From positions 1-62,041 of the forward strand of contig JAHDIR010000014.1 in assembly GCA_020630675.1 (NCBI GenBank): a DNA stretch of 62,041 bases, given 5' to 3'. Made by a program: the position numbers and the translations under genes. Positions 1 through 8,721 of this stretch are shown here, one piece after another; positions within the stretch are counted from its first letter, which is position 1, and every line of letters starts with the position of its first letter. This DNA is from Bdellovibrionales bacterium. Its GTDB lineage: Bacteria > Bdellovibrionota > Bdellovibrionia > Bdellovibrionales > UBA1609. The notes under the pieces were generated by a model. The model made no database searches and had not been told where the DNA came from. It was given only the letters and a program-made list of their open reading frames with translations.

Positions 1-55
1 GAACCGTATGCCCGGTGGTGTGAGAGGAAGGGGCTAACGCCCCGACCTACTCGAT
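1..55 (+). mobile_element. 3' end of a probable group II intron (domain V/VI remnant)
   Basis: The window opens with GAACCGTATG, which resembles the start of group II intron domain V. A domain-VI-like stem follows: GAGAGG (22-27) pairs with CCT (46-48) and CTC (50-52), leaving A49 as an unpaired bulge, and an inner GGGGC/GCCCC hairpin lies at 30-43. A bulged A seven bases from the 3' end is the known geometry of a group II branch point, which would put the 3' splice site after base 55 (CTCGAT). The rest of the intron, and any reverse transcriptase, would lie outside the window. It overlaps the last codons of folA on the other strand. The structure is seen; the family call is from memory of intron 3' ends. 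Confidence 0.55.
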
Positions 56-549
56 ACCTTTTTATAAGTTAAAAAACTAAAAGGAACTGGTTCAGTGCGA
101 TCTTCTTGGTGGGACAGCTCAAACTGGGCAGGGTCTAGTTGAGGGTAAAGAGTGTCCCCTTTAATATCTTGGTGAATTCTGGTTAAATAAACAGTGTCGA
201 CCAAAGGCAGGCTTTGTTTGTAAATTTCACCACCACCAATAATAAAAATCTCAGGGTCGTAATCATCGACTTTAGTTTTTGCAAAATTCATAGCCTCTTC
301 AATGGTTGAAAAAACAATGGCCCCTTCAGCAATATAGTCTTTTTGGCGAGTCACGACTAAATTGAGTCGTTTAGGAAGTGGGTGGCCTACAGATTCAAAG
401 GTCTTTCGGCCCATAATAATTATTTTTCCAGCCGTTGTTGATCGGAAGAATTTCATGTCTTCCGGGATGTCCCAAGGCAAACCACCATCGGCGCCAATAA
501 CATGATTGCTAGAAGCTGCGACGATATGAGAAAAGCTAATGTTACTCAT
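34..549 (-). CDS. folA: Dihydrofolate reductase, 3' end altered by the intron
   Basis: Reduces dihydrofolate to tetrahydrofolate with NADPH in the cytoplasm, regenerating the cofactor oxidised by ThyA. The 171-residue protein shows the substrate-site segment [12 protein letters not shown] (Asp27), the MGRKTFES nucleotide-binding segment and the IIGGGEIY motif. Its ATG overlaps the thyA stop codon (ATGA), so the two are translationally coupled. The last six residues (SSRSGR) and the stop codon are read from the intron-like sequence at 1-55, so the native C-terminus has been replaced. All catalytic motifs lie well before this, so the enzyme is probably still active. Confidence 0.93.
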   Translation of the reverse strand: MSNISFSHIVAASSNHVIGADGGLPWDIPEDMKFFRSTTAGKIIIMGRKTFESVGHPLPKRLNLVVTRQKDYIAEGAIVFSTIEEAMNFAKTKVDDYDPEIFIIGGGEIYKQSLPLVDTVYLTRIHQDIKGDTLYPQLDPAQFELSHQEDRTEPVPFSFLTYKKVSSRSGR

Positions 550-1340
550 ACGGCCACCTCGCCTTTGATTGAAGGATGAGCATCATAATTAAGGAGTTGG
601 AAGTCTTCGTATTTAAAAGAAAAAATATCTTTAACAGCTGGGTTGATCGACATTTTGGGGGCTGGTTTGATGTCTCTAGATAGTTGCAGTTTTACTTGGT
701 CCATATGATTACTATATATATGTGCATCTCCTAAAGTGTGAATGAATTCATGGGGGACCAAATCACACACTTGAGCAATCATCATGGTTAATAAAGCGTA
801 ACTGGCAATATTAAAAGGAACTCCTAAGAAAACATCAGCACTTCTTTGGTAGAGTTGGCAAGATAGCTTACCGTTACTCACATAAAATTGAAAAAAAGCA
901 TGACAAGGCGGTAGGGCCATACCAGACACTTCCCCTGGGTTATAAGCAACAACAAGATGGCGACGAGAGTCAGGGTTGGTTTTAATTTGTTGAACTACAT
1001 TTGATATTTGGTCAATAGAACTACCGTCTGGGCTTAACCAAGACCGCCATTGAGCTCCGTAAACTCGGCCCAGATCGCCATTTTCATCAGCCCAAGCATC
1101 CCAAATTTTCACCTTATTTTCTTTTAAATATTTAATATTCGTATCACCTGATAAAAACCAAAGAAGTTCATGAATGATGGACTTAAGGTGAACTTTTTTG
1201 GTGGTTAAAAGAGGAAAGCTGTTTTCAATGTTAAATCTCATTTGGTAACCAAAAACACTTTTGGTTCCTGTTCCGGTTCGATCTTGTTTTTCTGTACCGT
1301 GGTCGAGTATGTGTTGCATGAGGTTTAAGTAGGTTTTCAT
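546..1340 (-). CDS. thyA: Thymidylate synthase
   Basis: Converts dUMP to dTMP with methylene-tetrahydrofolate, producing the dihydrofolate used by the downstream folA. At 264 residues it has the same length as the E. coli enzyme. The catalytic Cys146 sits in [13 protein letters not shown], and the N-terminal QDRTGTGT and C-terminal DAHIYSNH motifs are intact. It is first gene of a thyA-folA pair with a 4-base overlap, transcribed away from the HD-domain gene. The region 1341-1595 must carry its promoter, but I see no convincing match on this strand. Confidence 0.97.
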   Translation of the reverse strand: MKTYLNLMQHILDHGTEKQDRTGTGTKSVFGYQMRFNIENSFPLLTTKKVHLKSIIHELLWFLSGDTNIKYLKENKVKIWDAWADENGDLGRVYGAQWRSWLSPDGSSIDQISNVVQQIKTNPDSRRHLVVAYNPGEVSGMALPPCHAFFQFYVSNGKLSCQLYQRSADVFLGVPFNIASYALLTMMIAQVCDLVPHEFIHTLGDAHIYSNHMDQVKLQLSRDIKPAPKMSINPAVKDIFSFKYEDFQLLNYDAHPSIKGEVAV

Positions 1341-1519
1341 CGATGAGCCTCCCAGAGTTTAATTTGTGGCTAGTCTACCGAAAAATGCTTTTATTTTCTA
1401 GCCGAGTTTAAAGAAATGCACAGAGGCAAATAAGCCCTTGAAATCAGGCCAAAGCCCCCAAATAAGAACGAATTAGTTTGTAAAAAAATTCATAATTCTA
1501 GATAGATATAAATTAATGC

Positions 1520-1548
1520 TTGGCACTATAGATAGAGTTATATATAAG
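1520..1548 (+). promoter_or_regulatory. Possible sigma-70-type promoter for the HD-purD-tsaC run
   Basis: TTGGCA (1520-1525) and TATAAG (1543-1548) are separated by 17 bases, about 50 bases upstream of the HD-domain gene. A strong Shine-Dalgarno-like AAGGAGG (1546-1552) follows but has no start codon at a useful distance. The 255-base gap 1341-1595 is otherwise AT-rich with no other obvious element. Confidence 0.4.
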
Positions 1549-1595
1549 GAGGAATATTTAGAGATAAGCTAAAAATAGTATTGGTAGGGTAAAAT

Positions 1596-2912
1596 ATGGA
1601 AATACGCGACCCCATTCATGGTGCAATAGAACTCAGCGATATAGAAAATCGTGTTGTGGATAGTGCGGCTTACCAACGCCTTAGAGCTATAAAACAATTG
1701 GGTTTTTCTGAGTTTAGCTTTCCTGGAGCTACTCATAATCGCTATCTGCATTCTTTGGGGGTTTCTCACCTCGCCGGTGTTTTATTTGATAGTTTATTTA
1801 AAAAATATAAGTTTAAAACTCCCTCAACAAGAGATCGTTTACGTCAGGCAGTGAAGTTAGGTGCATTGTTGCATGATATCGGACACGGACCACTTAGCCA
1901 CACCACTGAAGAAGTCATGCCTAAGGTGAGTGAACTTAATATTGAGGTTTATAAAAATAGAAGACAAGACTTAGGTTTAACTGAAAAAGATTACAACTTA
2001 GATCGTCAGGCCAATCATGAAGATTACTCCATTAAGTTTATCACAGACTCAAGTTTAACTGAGGTTTTAAAAAGTTCTGCTCAAGATATGGATCCTCTTC
2101 ACGTGGCTTGCTTGATTGATAAAACTTTAGTTTGTCCTGATGACTTTTTTATAGACCAAGGCGTGAACTTTAGAACTCTTTTAAGTCAAATTGTGAGCTC
2201 TGAAATGGATGTTGATCGCATGGACTATTTAGAAAGAGATGCCTATTATTGTGGAACCAGCTATGGAAAAGTGGATTTACATTGGCTTATTGCAAATATA
2301 ACAATGCATATTTCTGAAGGGGAGGCTTTTTTAGCTCTTAGCCGTAAAGCCTTATATACTTTTGACGACTTTCTTTTATCTCGTCACCATATGCACTTGA
2401 TGGTTTATTTTCATCATAAAAGTATTATTTATGAAGAACTATTATATAGATATTTAACTTCAAGTGATTGTCAGTTTTCTCTTCCGAGTAATATTGAAGA
2501 GTACATTATTTATAATGATTATAAGTTGTTTCAAGATTTAGCCTCTTCCAACAACGAATGGGCTAAGAGAATTGCGGAAAGAAAACCTTATAAAGTGTTA
2601 TTTGAGTTACACTCAAACCAAGTGAATGATCGTATTGAGGCTATGAAATTAGAAATTGAAAAACAAGGTATTCCAACTATTTTAGCAAGTGCAGGTGTGC
2701 GCTTAAGTAAATATCATACGGCCTCTGAGTCTGAAAAAGCTTTTCCTATTTTTGTTGTCGATAAGTACGACCCTAGGGCTAAGCCTTATACAATTGAGGC
2801 GTGTACAGAAATATTTCAAAAGTACGAAGATGTTCGTCATATTGAGCGACTGTATGTCGTACCAGATAAATTAGAGCAAGCAGAACAAATTATAATTGAT
2901 AAAAAACTTTAG
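1596..2912 (+). CDS. HD-domain phosphohydrolase (SAMHD1/YwfO-like)
   Basis: Cytoplasmic metal-dependent phosphohydrolase of the HD superfamily, probably acting on deoxynucleoside triphosphates or related nucleotides. The 438-residue protein opens with RDPIHG and carries the metal ligands in THNRYLHSLG (about residue 47), LLHDIGHGPLSH (His93-Asp94) and MDVDRMDYLERDAYYCG (about residue 210). This arrangement is typical of the SAMHD1/dGTPase-like branch. ATG 1596 has TAGGG six bases upstream. It lies 6 bases before purD, so it probably shares its transcript. The substrate cannot be read from sequence. Confidence 0.85.
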   Translation: MEIRDPIHGAIELSDIENRVVDSAAYQRLRAIKQLGFSEFSFPGATHNRYLHSLGVSHLAGVLFDSLFKKYKFKTPSTRDRLRQAVKLGALLHDIGHGPLSHTTEEVMPKVSELNIEVYKNRRQDLGLTEKDYNLDRQANHEDYSIKFITDSSLTEVLKSSAQDMDPLHVACLIDKTLVCPDDFFIDQGVNFRTLLSQIVSSEMDVDRMDYLERDAYYCGTSYGKVDLHWLIANITMHISEGEAFLALSRKALYTFDDFLLSRHHMHLMVYFHHKSIIYEELLYRYLTSSDCQFSLPSNIEEYIIYNDYKLFQDLASSNNEWAKRIAERKPYKVLFELHSNQVNDRIEAMKLEIEKQGIPTILASAGVRLSKYHTASESEKAFPIFVVDKYDPRAKPYTIEACTEIFQKYEDVRHIERLYVVPDKLEQAEQIIIDKKL

Positions 2913-2918
2913 GAGTGA

Positions 2919-4190
2919 ATGGTGAGAGTATTAGTTCTTGGAAAAGGCGGGCGTGAGCATGCAATAGTAAAGGCTCTTAGTTTTTCTCAAAGAGTCACTG
3001 AAGTTCATTGTGCTCCCGGTAGTGAGGGTATGAAAAAAGACTCTTTTATTCATAATATTGATTTAAATAATTTAGATGAACTTAAAACTTTTGTGCAAAG
3101 TAAAAGTATTGATTTAGTTGTTATTGGCCCTGAAGAATGGCTTGTTAAAGGTTTAACAGATCATTTAAAAAGTTGGGGAGTTAAAGTGTTTGGCCCTTCT
3201 CAAAATGGTGCTCATCTTGAAGAAAGCAAAGTTTTTGCTAAAGAGTTTATGGCCAAGGCTGGGGTGCCAACGGCACGGTTTGAGGTGGTAAAATCAGTAC
3301 AAGAAACCTTAAGTGCTGCTGAGAAGTTCTCGCCCCCGTACGTTTTTAAAGTTGATGGTTTAGCTGCTGGTAAGGGAGTTTCCATTTGTAAAAATTTAGA
3401 TGAACTAAAAGTGGCGGCTAAAAATAGTTTTGAGACGAAAATATTTGGAGCTTCTGGAGATTCGGCGCTTTTAGAGGAGTTTCAGCCGGGTTGGGAGCTA
3501 AGTTTTTTAATTCTTACTAACGGAAAAGAATATCAGGCTCTACCTCTAGCTCAAGATCATAAAGCTCTTTTAGAAGGGGGGCTTGGCCCTAATACAGGCG
3601 GAATGGGAGTGGTAACTCCAATTAAAATTAACGAGGAGTTACTATCAAATATTCATAATCAAATACTTAAACCCTCGGTGGCTCAACTTGAAAAAGAAAG
3701 TATTGATTATTGTGGTGTTTTATTTGTTGGCCTAATGGTCACTGAAGAAGGGCCAAAAGTCATTGAGTACAATGTGCGCTTTGGTGATCCTGAAACTCAG
3801 ACAATTCTTCCTTTGTTAGATGGCGACTGGGGAGATGTTTTTTATGATATCTCTCAAGGAGTTGTTAAGCCTTTAGCATGGAAGCCCCAGTTTGTATCTT
3901 GTGTTGTGATTGCTGCTGAAAATTACCCAGGAACTCCTGTGAAAGGTCAATTGATCAGTGAGGAGCTAAATATTGGAAGTGCTTTTAGTTATTTATTGCA
4001 TGCGGGCACTAAAAAGGATGAAAAAAACCGTTGGGTGACAAATGGAGGTAGGGTTTTAAATGCTATCGGTGTAGGTGCCTCTCATGAAGAGTCTTTGGAA
4101 AATGCCTATCAATTAGTTGATCGTGTGAAGTGGCAAGGAGCTCAAGTCCGAAGAGATATTGGTAATGGAATAAAAAAACTAACAAACTAG
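2919..4190 (+). CDS. purD: Phosphoribosylamine-glycine ligase (GARS)
   Basis: Second step of de novo purine synthesis: joins glycine to phosphoribosylamine using ATP. The 423-residue length is standard. The N-terminal VLGKGGREHAI loop, the ATP-grasp segment VDGLAAGKGV and the metal-binding VRFGDPETQ motif are all present. The ATG at 2919 is preceded by AGGAG that overlaps the stop codon of the HD-domain gene. TsaC follows after 9 bases, so HD-purD-tsaC reads as one operon linking nucleotide metabolism with tRNA modification. Confidence 0.96.
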   Translation: MVRVLVLGKGGREHAIVKALSFSQRVTEVHCAPGSEGMKKDSFIHNIDLNNLDELKTFVQSKSIDLVVIGPEEWLVKGLTDHLKSWGVKVFGPSQNGAHLEESKVFAKEFMAKAGVPTARFEVVKSVQETLSAAEKFSPPYVFKVDGLAAGKGVSICKNLDELKVAAKNSFETKIFGASGDSALLEEFQPGWELSFLILTNGKEYQALPLAQDHKALLEGGLGPNTGGMGVVTPIKINEELLSNIHNQILKPSVAQLEKESIDYCGVLFVGLMVTEEGPKVIEYNVRFGDPETQTILPLLDGDWGDVFYDISQGVVKPLAWKPQFVSCVVIAAENYPGTPVKGQLISEELNIGSAFSYLLHAGTKKDEKNRWVTNGGRVLNAIGVGASHEESLENAYQLVDRVKWQGAQVRRDIGNGIKKLTN

Positions 4191-4199
4191 AGAGTCATT

Positions 4200-4817
4200 A
4201 TGAGTTTAGTAAGTGCTGAGTCTTGTGCAGCTGAAATAGAAAAAGGAAAAGTGATTGCTTACCCAACAGAAACAGTTTGGGGGTTAGGTGCTTCTATTTA
4301 TAATAATGAAGCTATTAAAAAAGTATTTGAAATTAAAGGTCGATCTTTTCAACAGCCATTGAGTGTTTTAGTGAGAGACGTTGAGGCAGCTAAAGCGCTA
4401 GTGATGTTAAATCAAAAAGAAAAGTTGCTATTAAAGTGTTTTTGGCCTGGGCCGGTAAGTTTTATATTTCCAGCTCTCGATAAAGATTTAGCATCTAGTT
4501 TGGGAAGTACCGATGGAACAATTTGCTTACGGTGCTCTGATCATGACTGGATTAAGCAATTTGTGCTTTTATGTGATAGCCCTATTGTTTCTACAAGTGC
4601 AAATAAATCAGGGGCTCCGGCAGCCACCCGTCAAGACGAGCTCAGCTGGCTACCTGAGGATGTTACTATTGTTGATTGGAAAGTGAGCAATAAAGGAGAC
4701 TTACCAAGCACCATTTTAAAAACTAAGGGTGATACAATCTCTGTCATTCGAGAAGGGGCATGGTCTGTAAAAGCCCTTGAACCTCTTTTTGATAAACTCA
4801 ACTACCAAATTATTTAG
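4200..4817 (+). CDS. tsaC: Threonylcarbamoyl-AMP synthase (TsaC/Sua5/YrdC family)
   Basis: Makes threonylcarbamoyl-AMP from threonine, bicarbonate and ATP, the first step of the t6A37 modification in ANN-decoding tRNAs. The 205-residue protein is the short, single-domain form without the Sua5 C-terminal domain. Family motifs seen are AYPTETVWGLGA, the KGRSFQQPL segment and STSANKSG. It ends convergently with the sigma-54 regulator gene, their stop codons overlapping at 4814-4817. Confidence 0.93.
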   Translation: MSLVSAESCAAEIEKGKVIAYPTETVWGLGASIYNNEAIKKVFEIKGRSFQQPLSVLVRDVEAAKALVMLNQKEKLLLKCFWPGPVSFIFPALDKDLASSLGSTDGTICLRCSDHDWIKQFVLLCDSPIVSTSANKSGAPAATRQDELSWLPEDVTIVDWKVSNKGDLPSTILKTKGDTISVIREGAWSVKALEPLFDKLNYQII

Positions 4818-6202
4818 ATTTCTTTTTGCTTTAAACCTTTCTTTTTTATTTTCTCTACGAGTGTGGTGCGATTAATTTTTAAAAGTATCGCCGCTTGATT
4901 TCTGTTCCAGCCCGTTTTTTCTAAGGCTTTCAAGATCAATTGATTTTCATAAGCGTTGACGGCAGAGTTATAATCTAAGCCTGTGTCAGGAATTTCAATT
5001 TTATCAGAGTTAAAAGAAAAGTTAGATTGTGATTTATACTTAGGGGGCAGGTCATAAGTATCAATAATTCCACTGCCTTTTATAATACTTAAGCGTTCGA
5101 CAAGGTTTTCGAGTTCACGAACATTTCCAGGCCATGTATAATGAGTTAAAATATTTAAAGCTTCTGGAGAAATGCCTTTGATTTCTGTTGAGTTTTTACG
5201 GTTAAAATTTTCCATGAAATACTGAAACAGAATAGGCATATCAGTTTTTCTTTCGCGTAGGCTAGGCAATGTCACAGGAATAACATTAAGGCGGTAAAAT
5301 AAATCTTCGCGAAACTTTCCCTTTTTGACAGCATTTTCTAAGTCGAGGTTAGTAGCAGCAATTATACGAACATTGGCCGTTTTTGTTTTTGTTGAACCAA
5401 TAGGTTCAAACTTTCTATCCTGTAAAACTCTCAAAAGCTTAACTTGTAAATGAGGGCTCATGTCTCCAATCTCGTCAAAAAAAATGGTTCCGCCTTCGGC
5501 GAGTTCAAAGCGTCCAGCACGATTATTGACGGCGTTGGTAAAGGCTCCTTTCACATGACCAAAGAGCTCACTTTCTAGAAGCTCACTAGGAATAGCTCCG
5601 CAGTTAATTGGGACAAAGGGAGCTTGTGAACGGTGAGAGTTGAAGTGAAGAGCCCTAGCAATGAGCTCTTTTCCTGTCCCGCTCTCTCCAGTAATAAGTA
5701 CGGTGGAGTCAGTGGTAGCGACTTTATCAACTAGTTTTAAGACTTGGGAAATTTTTTCCCCCTGACCGATAATGTTGTCAAATTTGTATTTATTTTGTAG
5801 GGAGGCTTTGAGCTGACAGTTTTCAATTTCTAATTTTTTTTGAGAAATAAGATTGTCACTAATGCTTAGAACCTCTTCTAAATTAAAAGGCTTGGTAATG
5901 AAGTGAGAAGCTCCTTTATGAGTGGCTTCAACAGCTTTTTCCACAGTTCCGTGGCCTGTTAAAATAATCGATTTAATATTTGGATGGTACTTTTGTAAAT
6001 GGCTCATAAGTTCAATGCCGTCACCATCAGGAAGCTTTAAGTCGATAAGGGCTAAGTCGAGGTTGAGATCAATTTTACTGAGTTCTATAGCTTCTGCTAC
6101 ATTACAAGCGGTTATTACTTGATATTTTTTATTCAATGCTCTGAAAAGGGCTGATCGGAGGGAACTTTCATCATCAACTACGAGAACTCTTTGTATCGCC
6201 AT
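4814..6202 (-). CDS. NtrC-family sigma-54 response regulator with variant GAFTNA loop
   Basis: 462-residue transcription activator. Order: receiver domain (phospho-acceptor Asp54 in LIDLKLPDGDG, Lys104), AAA+ ATPase with Walker A GESGTGKE (172-179) and Walker B GGTIFFDE (237-244), then a Fis-type helix-turn-helix ending the protein (NRNQAAILLKINRTTLVEKI). The loop that contacts sigma-54 reads GAFTNA (219-224) rather than GAFTGA; the other two activators in this window keep GAFTGA. Its likely partner kinase lies 100 bases upstream on the same strand. Start ATG has AAGG upstream. Target genes are unknown; no sigma-54 promoter was found next to it. Confidence 0.92.
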   Translation of the reverse strand: MAIQRVLVVDDESSLRSALFRALNKKYQVITACNVAEAIELSKIDLNLDLALIDLKLPDGDGIELMSHLQKYHPNIKSIILTGHGTVEKAVEATHKGASHFITKPFNLEEVLSISDNLISQKKLEIENCQLKASLQNKYKFDNIIGQGEKISQVLKLVDKVATTDSTVLITGESGTGKELIARALHFNSHRSQAPFVPINCGAIPSELLESELFGHVKGAFTNAVNNRAGRFELAEGGTIFFDEIGDMSPHLQVKLLRVLQDRKFEPIGSTKTKTANVRIIAATNLDLENAVKKGKFREDLFYRLNVIPVTLPSLRERKTDMPILFQYFMENFNRKNSTEIKGISPEALNILTHYTWPGNVRELENLVERLSIIKGSGIIDTYDLPPKYKSQSNFSFNSDKIEIPDTGLDYNSAVNAYENQLILKALEKTGWNRNQAAILLKINRTTLVEKIKKKGLKQKEI

Positions 6203-6233
6203 ACACCTTCCTTGGTCTTGTGAGTGGGTCCTG

Positions 6234-6263
6234 AAAGCCTTTAGTAGAGCTACTTTTGGCTTT
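6234..6263. other. Symmetrical hairpin between kinase and regulator genes
   Basis: AAAGCC-TTT-AGTAG-AG-CTACT-TTT-GGCTTT forms a two-part stem in the 100-base gap between the histidine kinase and the sigma-54 regulator, followed on the plus strand by more T. On the genes' own (minus) strand the U-run comes before the stem, so it is not a standard terminator for them. It could be an RNA processing or stability element, or a block to plus-strand readthrough. Confidence 0.4.
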
Positions 6264-6302
6264 TTTACCTAAATTCATTTTAGGAAGTGGACGATGATAC
6301 TG

Positions 6303-7724
6303 TCAAATTTCTCCGTCAAAAACTTGTCTCTTATCTAACAAATCTGGACGTTTAAAGGTTATTCTTGCCTCAACCCCCATGTTAGGCTGGGAAAATAATT
6401 CCATAATAGCTTCGTGATCTTTGATGATTTTATAAGCGACGGTGACTCCCAAGCTTTTACCACTTTGAAAAGGGGTATAAAGGTTGGCTGAAGTTCTATT
6501 GTCTATAATTTTTAAAGTACAGCCTTGTTGATGAGGGCTAATTAAAATATTTATTACTGGCTGAAAAGAGCTAGAGCTTTTCATGCATTCTTGTAAGCTT
6601 ATACTAGATTCTTGGATTAAATGTCCTATAGCCTGAGTTAAAAGGTTACGATTTCCAAGAGTGATAAATTCGTTAGAGTTGCTAGGTTGAAATTTAACTT
6701 CAATGCCCTTGGTTTTGGTTTGAAGTTCATTGATTTTAATAGACTGTAGAATGATATCACTGATATTGATTTCCTCTTGTTCATCAAAATTATGCTGCCT
6801 TGAAAATCCAAGTAAGTTTTCAACAATTTCTTTACATCGCAAAGTGGCTTTTTCCATTTCGTCAATATCGCTATATAAGTCAGAGTCTTTGTTCATTTCC
6901 ATTTTTATGAGTTGTATAAAAGAAAGCATTCCGGCAAGGGGGTTGTTAAGTTCGTGGGCGATACTGCTTCCAATAGTTCCCAGTTCTGCCATTTTTGCTG
7001 ACTCTATAATTTGTTTTTCCATTTTTTTTTGTTCAGTAATATCTTTAAACATAATTAGATATTGTTTGTTTGAAAAATGAGTTGGTTGCTGGGGTTGGGT
7101 TATGAGCTGACAATGTATCTCATAATCATGTTGCTCACGACTGACCTGGCGATGAGCGACAGAAGTAAAATAACTTTGTCCTTTTTCCATTTTAAAGCTA
7201 ATTTCACTAGAGCCTAAAAAAGCCTGGAATGCATTTGTGCCAGTAATTTGAGAAGAGGGAAACATAATTTGTTCGGAATAAGATCTGTTTGTTCTTAAGA
7301 TATTAAATTTTTCATCGGTGAGACAAAGCGGTGTAGAGATTGCATCGAAAGTAGAATCCCATTGTTGTTTTAAAAATTCAGTGTATTCAATTTTTATGAG
7401 TCGATCGAGGTTTATGGAAATGGCGTTACTTACTTTTGTTAAAAAAACAATTTCTGATTTTTTAAATTTTGTTTTTTTAATAAAAGAAACATTAGCTTTA
7501 GGGTAATTCTCGATGTTGAGTGGCTGGGAGTTGCTAAAGTAATCATTTGAAGGAATATGTTGGCCGGCTCCGGGTTGATTTTCATTAAATACAATTTTAA
7601 CCCAACTGATATTCATTTGATGCTTTAAGTTTTGATTGATGAGACTTTCTAGTAGGCCGATGCTACTGGCTTGTTGTAAGTCGGAGAGCACTGAGTATAA
7701 GTTGAGTTTTGTAAGCCTATTCAT
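6303..7724 (-). CDS. NtrB-like PAS histidine kinase with degenerate ATPase domain
   Basis: 473-residue soluble sensor protein, probable partner of the downstream NtrC-like regulator. Residues 125-232 look like a PAS domain ending in the usual FKDITEQKKMEKQ linker. The HisKA helix is canonical, with His257 in SSIAHELNNPLAG. The ATP-binding domain is not. The N-box Asn residues are missing (LTQAIGHLIQESSIS, about 362-376). The DxGxG box reads DNRTSAN, and the usual GxGLGL box reads SGKSLGVTVAY. It may bind ATP poorly and act as a phosphatase, a phosphotransfer scaffold or a partner of another kinase. No clear ribosome binding site precedes the ATG. Confidence 0.85.
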   Translation of the reverse strand: MNRLTKLNLYSVLSDLQQASSIGLLESLINQNLKHQMNISWVKIVFNENQPGAGQHIPSNDYFSNSQPLNIENYPKANVSFIKKTKFKKSEIVFLTKVSNAISINLDRLIKIEYTEFLKQQWDSTFDAISTPLCLTDEKFNILRTNRSYSEQIMFPSSQITGTNAFQAFLGSSEISFKMEKGQSYFTSVAHRQVSREQHDYEIHCQLITQPQQPTHFSNKQYLIMFKDITEQKKMEKQIIESAKMAELGTIGSSIAHELNNPLAGMLSFIQLIKMEMNKDSDLYSDIDEMEKATLRCKEIVENLLGFSRQHNFDEQEEINISDIILQSIKINELQTKTKGIEVKFQPSNSNEFITLGNRNLLTQAIGHLIQESSISLQECMKSSSSFQPVINILISPHQQGCTLKIIDNRTSANLYTPFQSGKSLGVTVAYKIIKDHEAIMELFSQPNMGVEARITFKRPDLLDKRQVFDGEI

Positions 7725-7778
7725 GAATGTATATGTTATGCTTAATTATTGTTAGGAGCAAATTGAATTATTGAGGTT

Positions 7779-8441
7779 CTAAATATCTTTATGGCAAAGT
7801 ATTTGCTCAAAAGCAGTTTTAAAGTGCTTCCAAGATTCTTCAGGAGGTATGCGCTCTTTTTCTTCAATACATATGACGGGAATATTAAGTTCGTGCCAGC
7901 CAAAATCACCTAAACTACCGGGGGTAGGGTAACCTATGTCTAGTTTAATTGGGTATTGAGAGGTTTGGCTAAAAATTTGTGCTTCTTTTAAGTTTTTAGG
8001 GCCGGTTAAAATAATTTCTGGCTTCCATGAGTGAAAATGAAAAATAACTTTTGGTTGAATTAGATGAATTAAATTAATGAGGCTTTTGACTTCTGGCTCA
8101 GAGCCAGCAGTTTTGCCGGGAAAGTATCTTTGTTGTGAAAATTGATCACTCCATTGTTTGCTGGGAAAATTGCGATTGAGGTCTACAAATTGTGCATTAG
8201 TTCTTTGGTTTAAATTAAAGCCATCTGGGTTTATACAGGTAATAAGGGCCCAATCTTTTTGAGTTTTTATTTTTTTTAAATGACCAAGGAGGTGCTGGGC
8301 TAAAGCAACGCCCTCAGGCTCATCGCCATGAACGCCACCAATAAATAAATAAGGGCGTTCAAGCTCAGTGAGTTCATTTGATGAATATAAGGGGATGTAA
8401 TTGTTGTTTACTGATGTGGCCCATTGAGAGTTAATAATCAT
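7779..8441 (-). CDS. M14-family zinc carboxypeptidase, MpaA-like
   Basis: 220-residue metallopeptidase. Zinc ligands are visible as GGVHGDEPEG (His38, Glu41) and HFHSW (about residues 135-139), with substrate-binding NPDGFNLNQRTN and DLNRNFP segments and a probable catalytic Glu in CIEEKERIP near residue 194. The length and small catalytic core match MpaA, which cleaves the gamma-D-Glu-meso-diaminopimelate bond of murein peptides during recycling; that substrate is inferred. No signal peptide, so cytoplasmic. ATG 8441 has AAGGAG about 12 bases upstream. It is upstream of the kinase gene on the same strand, 54 bases away. Confidence 0.8.
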   Translation of the reverse strand: MIINSQWATSVNNNYIPLYSSNELTELERPYLFIGGVHGDEPEGVALAQHLLGHLKKIKTQKDWALITCINPDGFNLNQRTNAQFVDLNRNFPSKQWSDQFSQQRYFPGKTAGSEPEVKSLINLIHLIQPKVIFHFHSWKPEIILTGPKNLKEAQIFSQTSQYPIKLDIGYPTPGSLGDFGWHELNIPVICIEEKERIPPEESWKHFKTAFEQILCHKDI

Positions 8442-8721
8442 AATATATTTTAAACTCCTTATGTCTCCAAGACTTTCATCTTGCTTTTATTTTAACTCAT
8501 ACTTTTGGCAATTTGAAATATAAAATAGATATTAAGAAATATTTTTTAATTAAATAGAATTTTTATTAAGCGGCATGAGTCATTAAAAAATATTTATATT
8601 TTATAAAAAAAAGAATAACATGATTATAAGAGTCGCTAAAAAACATCTAAAGACGATTTATATAAAAAATACTGAGGGGATTGATTGACCCTTGAATAAA
8701 TATTAGGGAATCATAAAGCTT

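Noticed and set aside
1518-1540. Sigma-54 promoter at TTGGCACTATAG
   Set aside because: The -24 half is good but the -12 GC is missing at the required spacing; a sigma-70 reading fits better.
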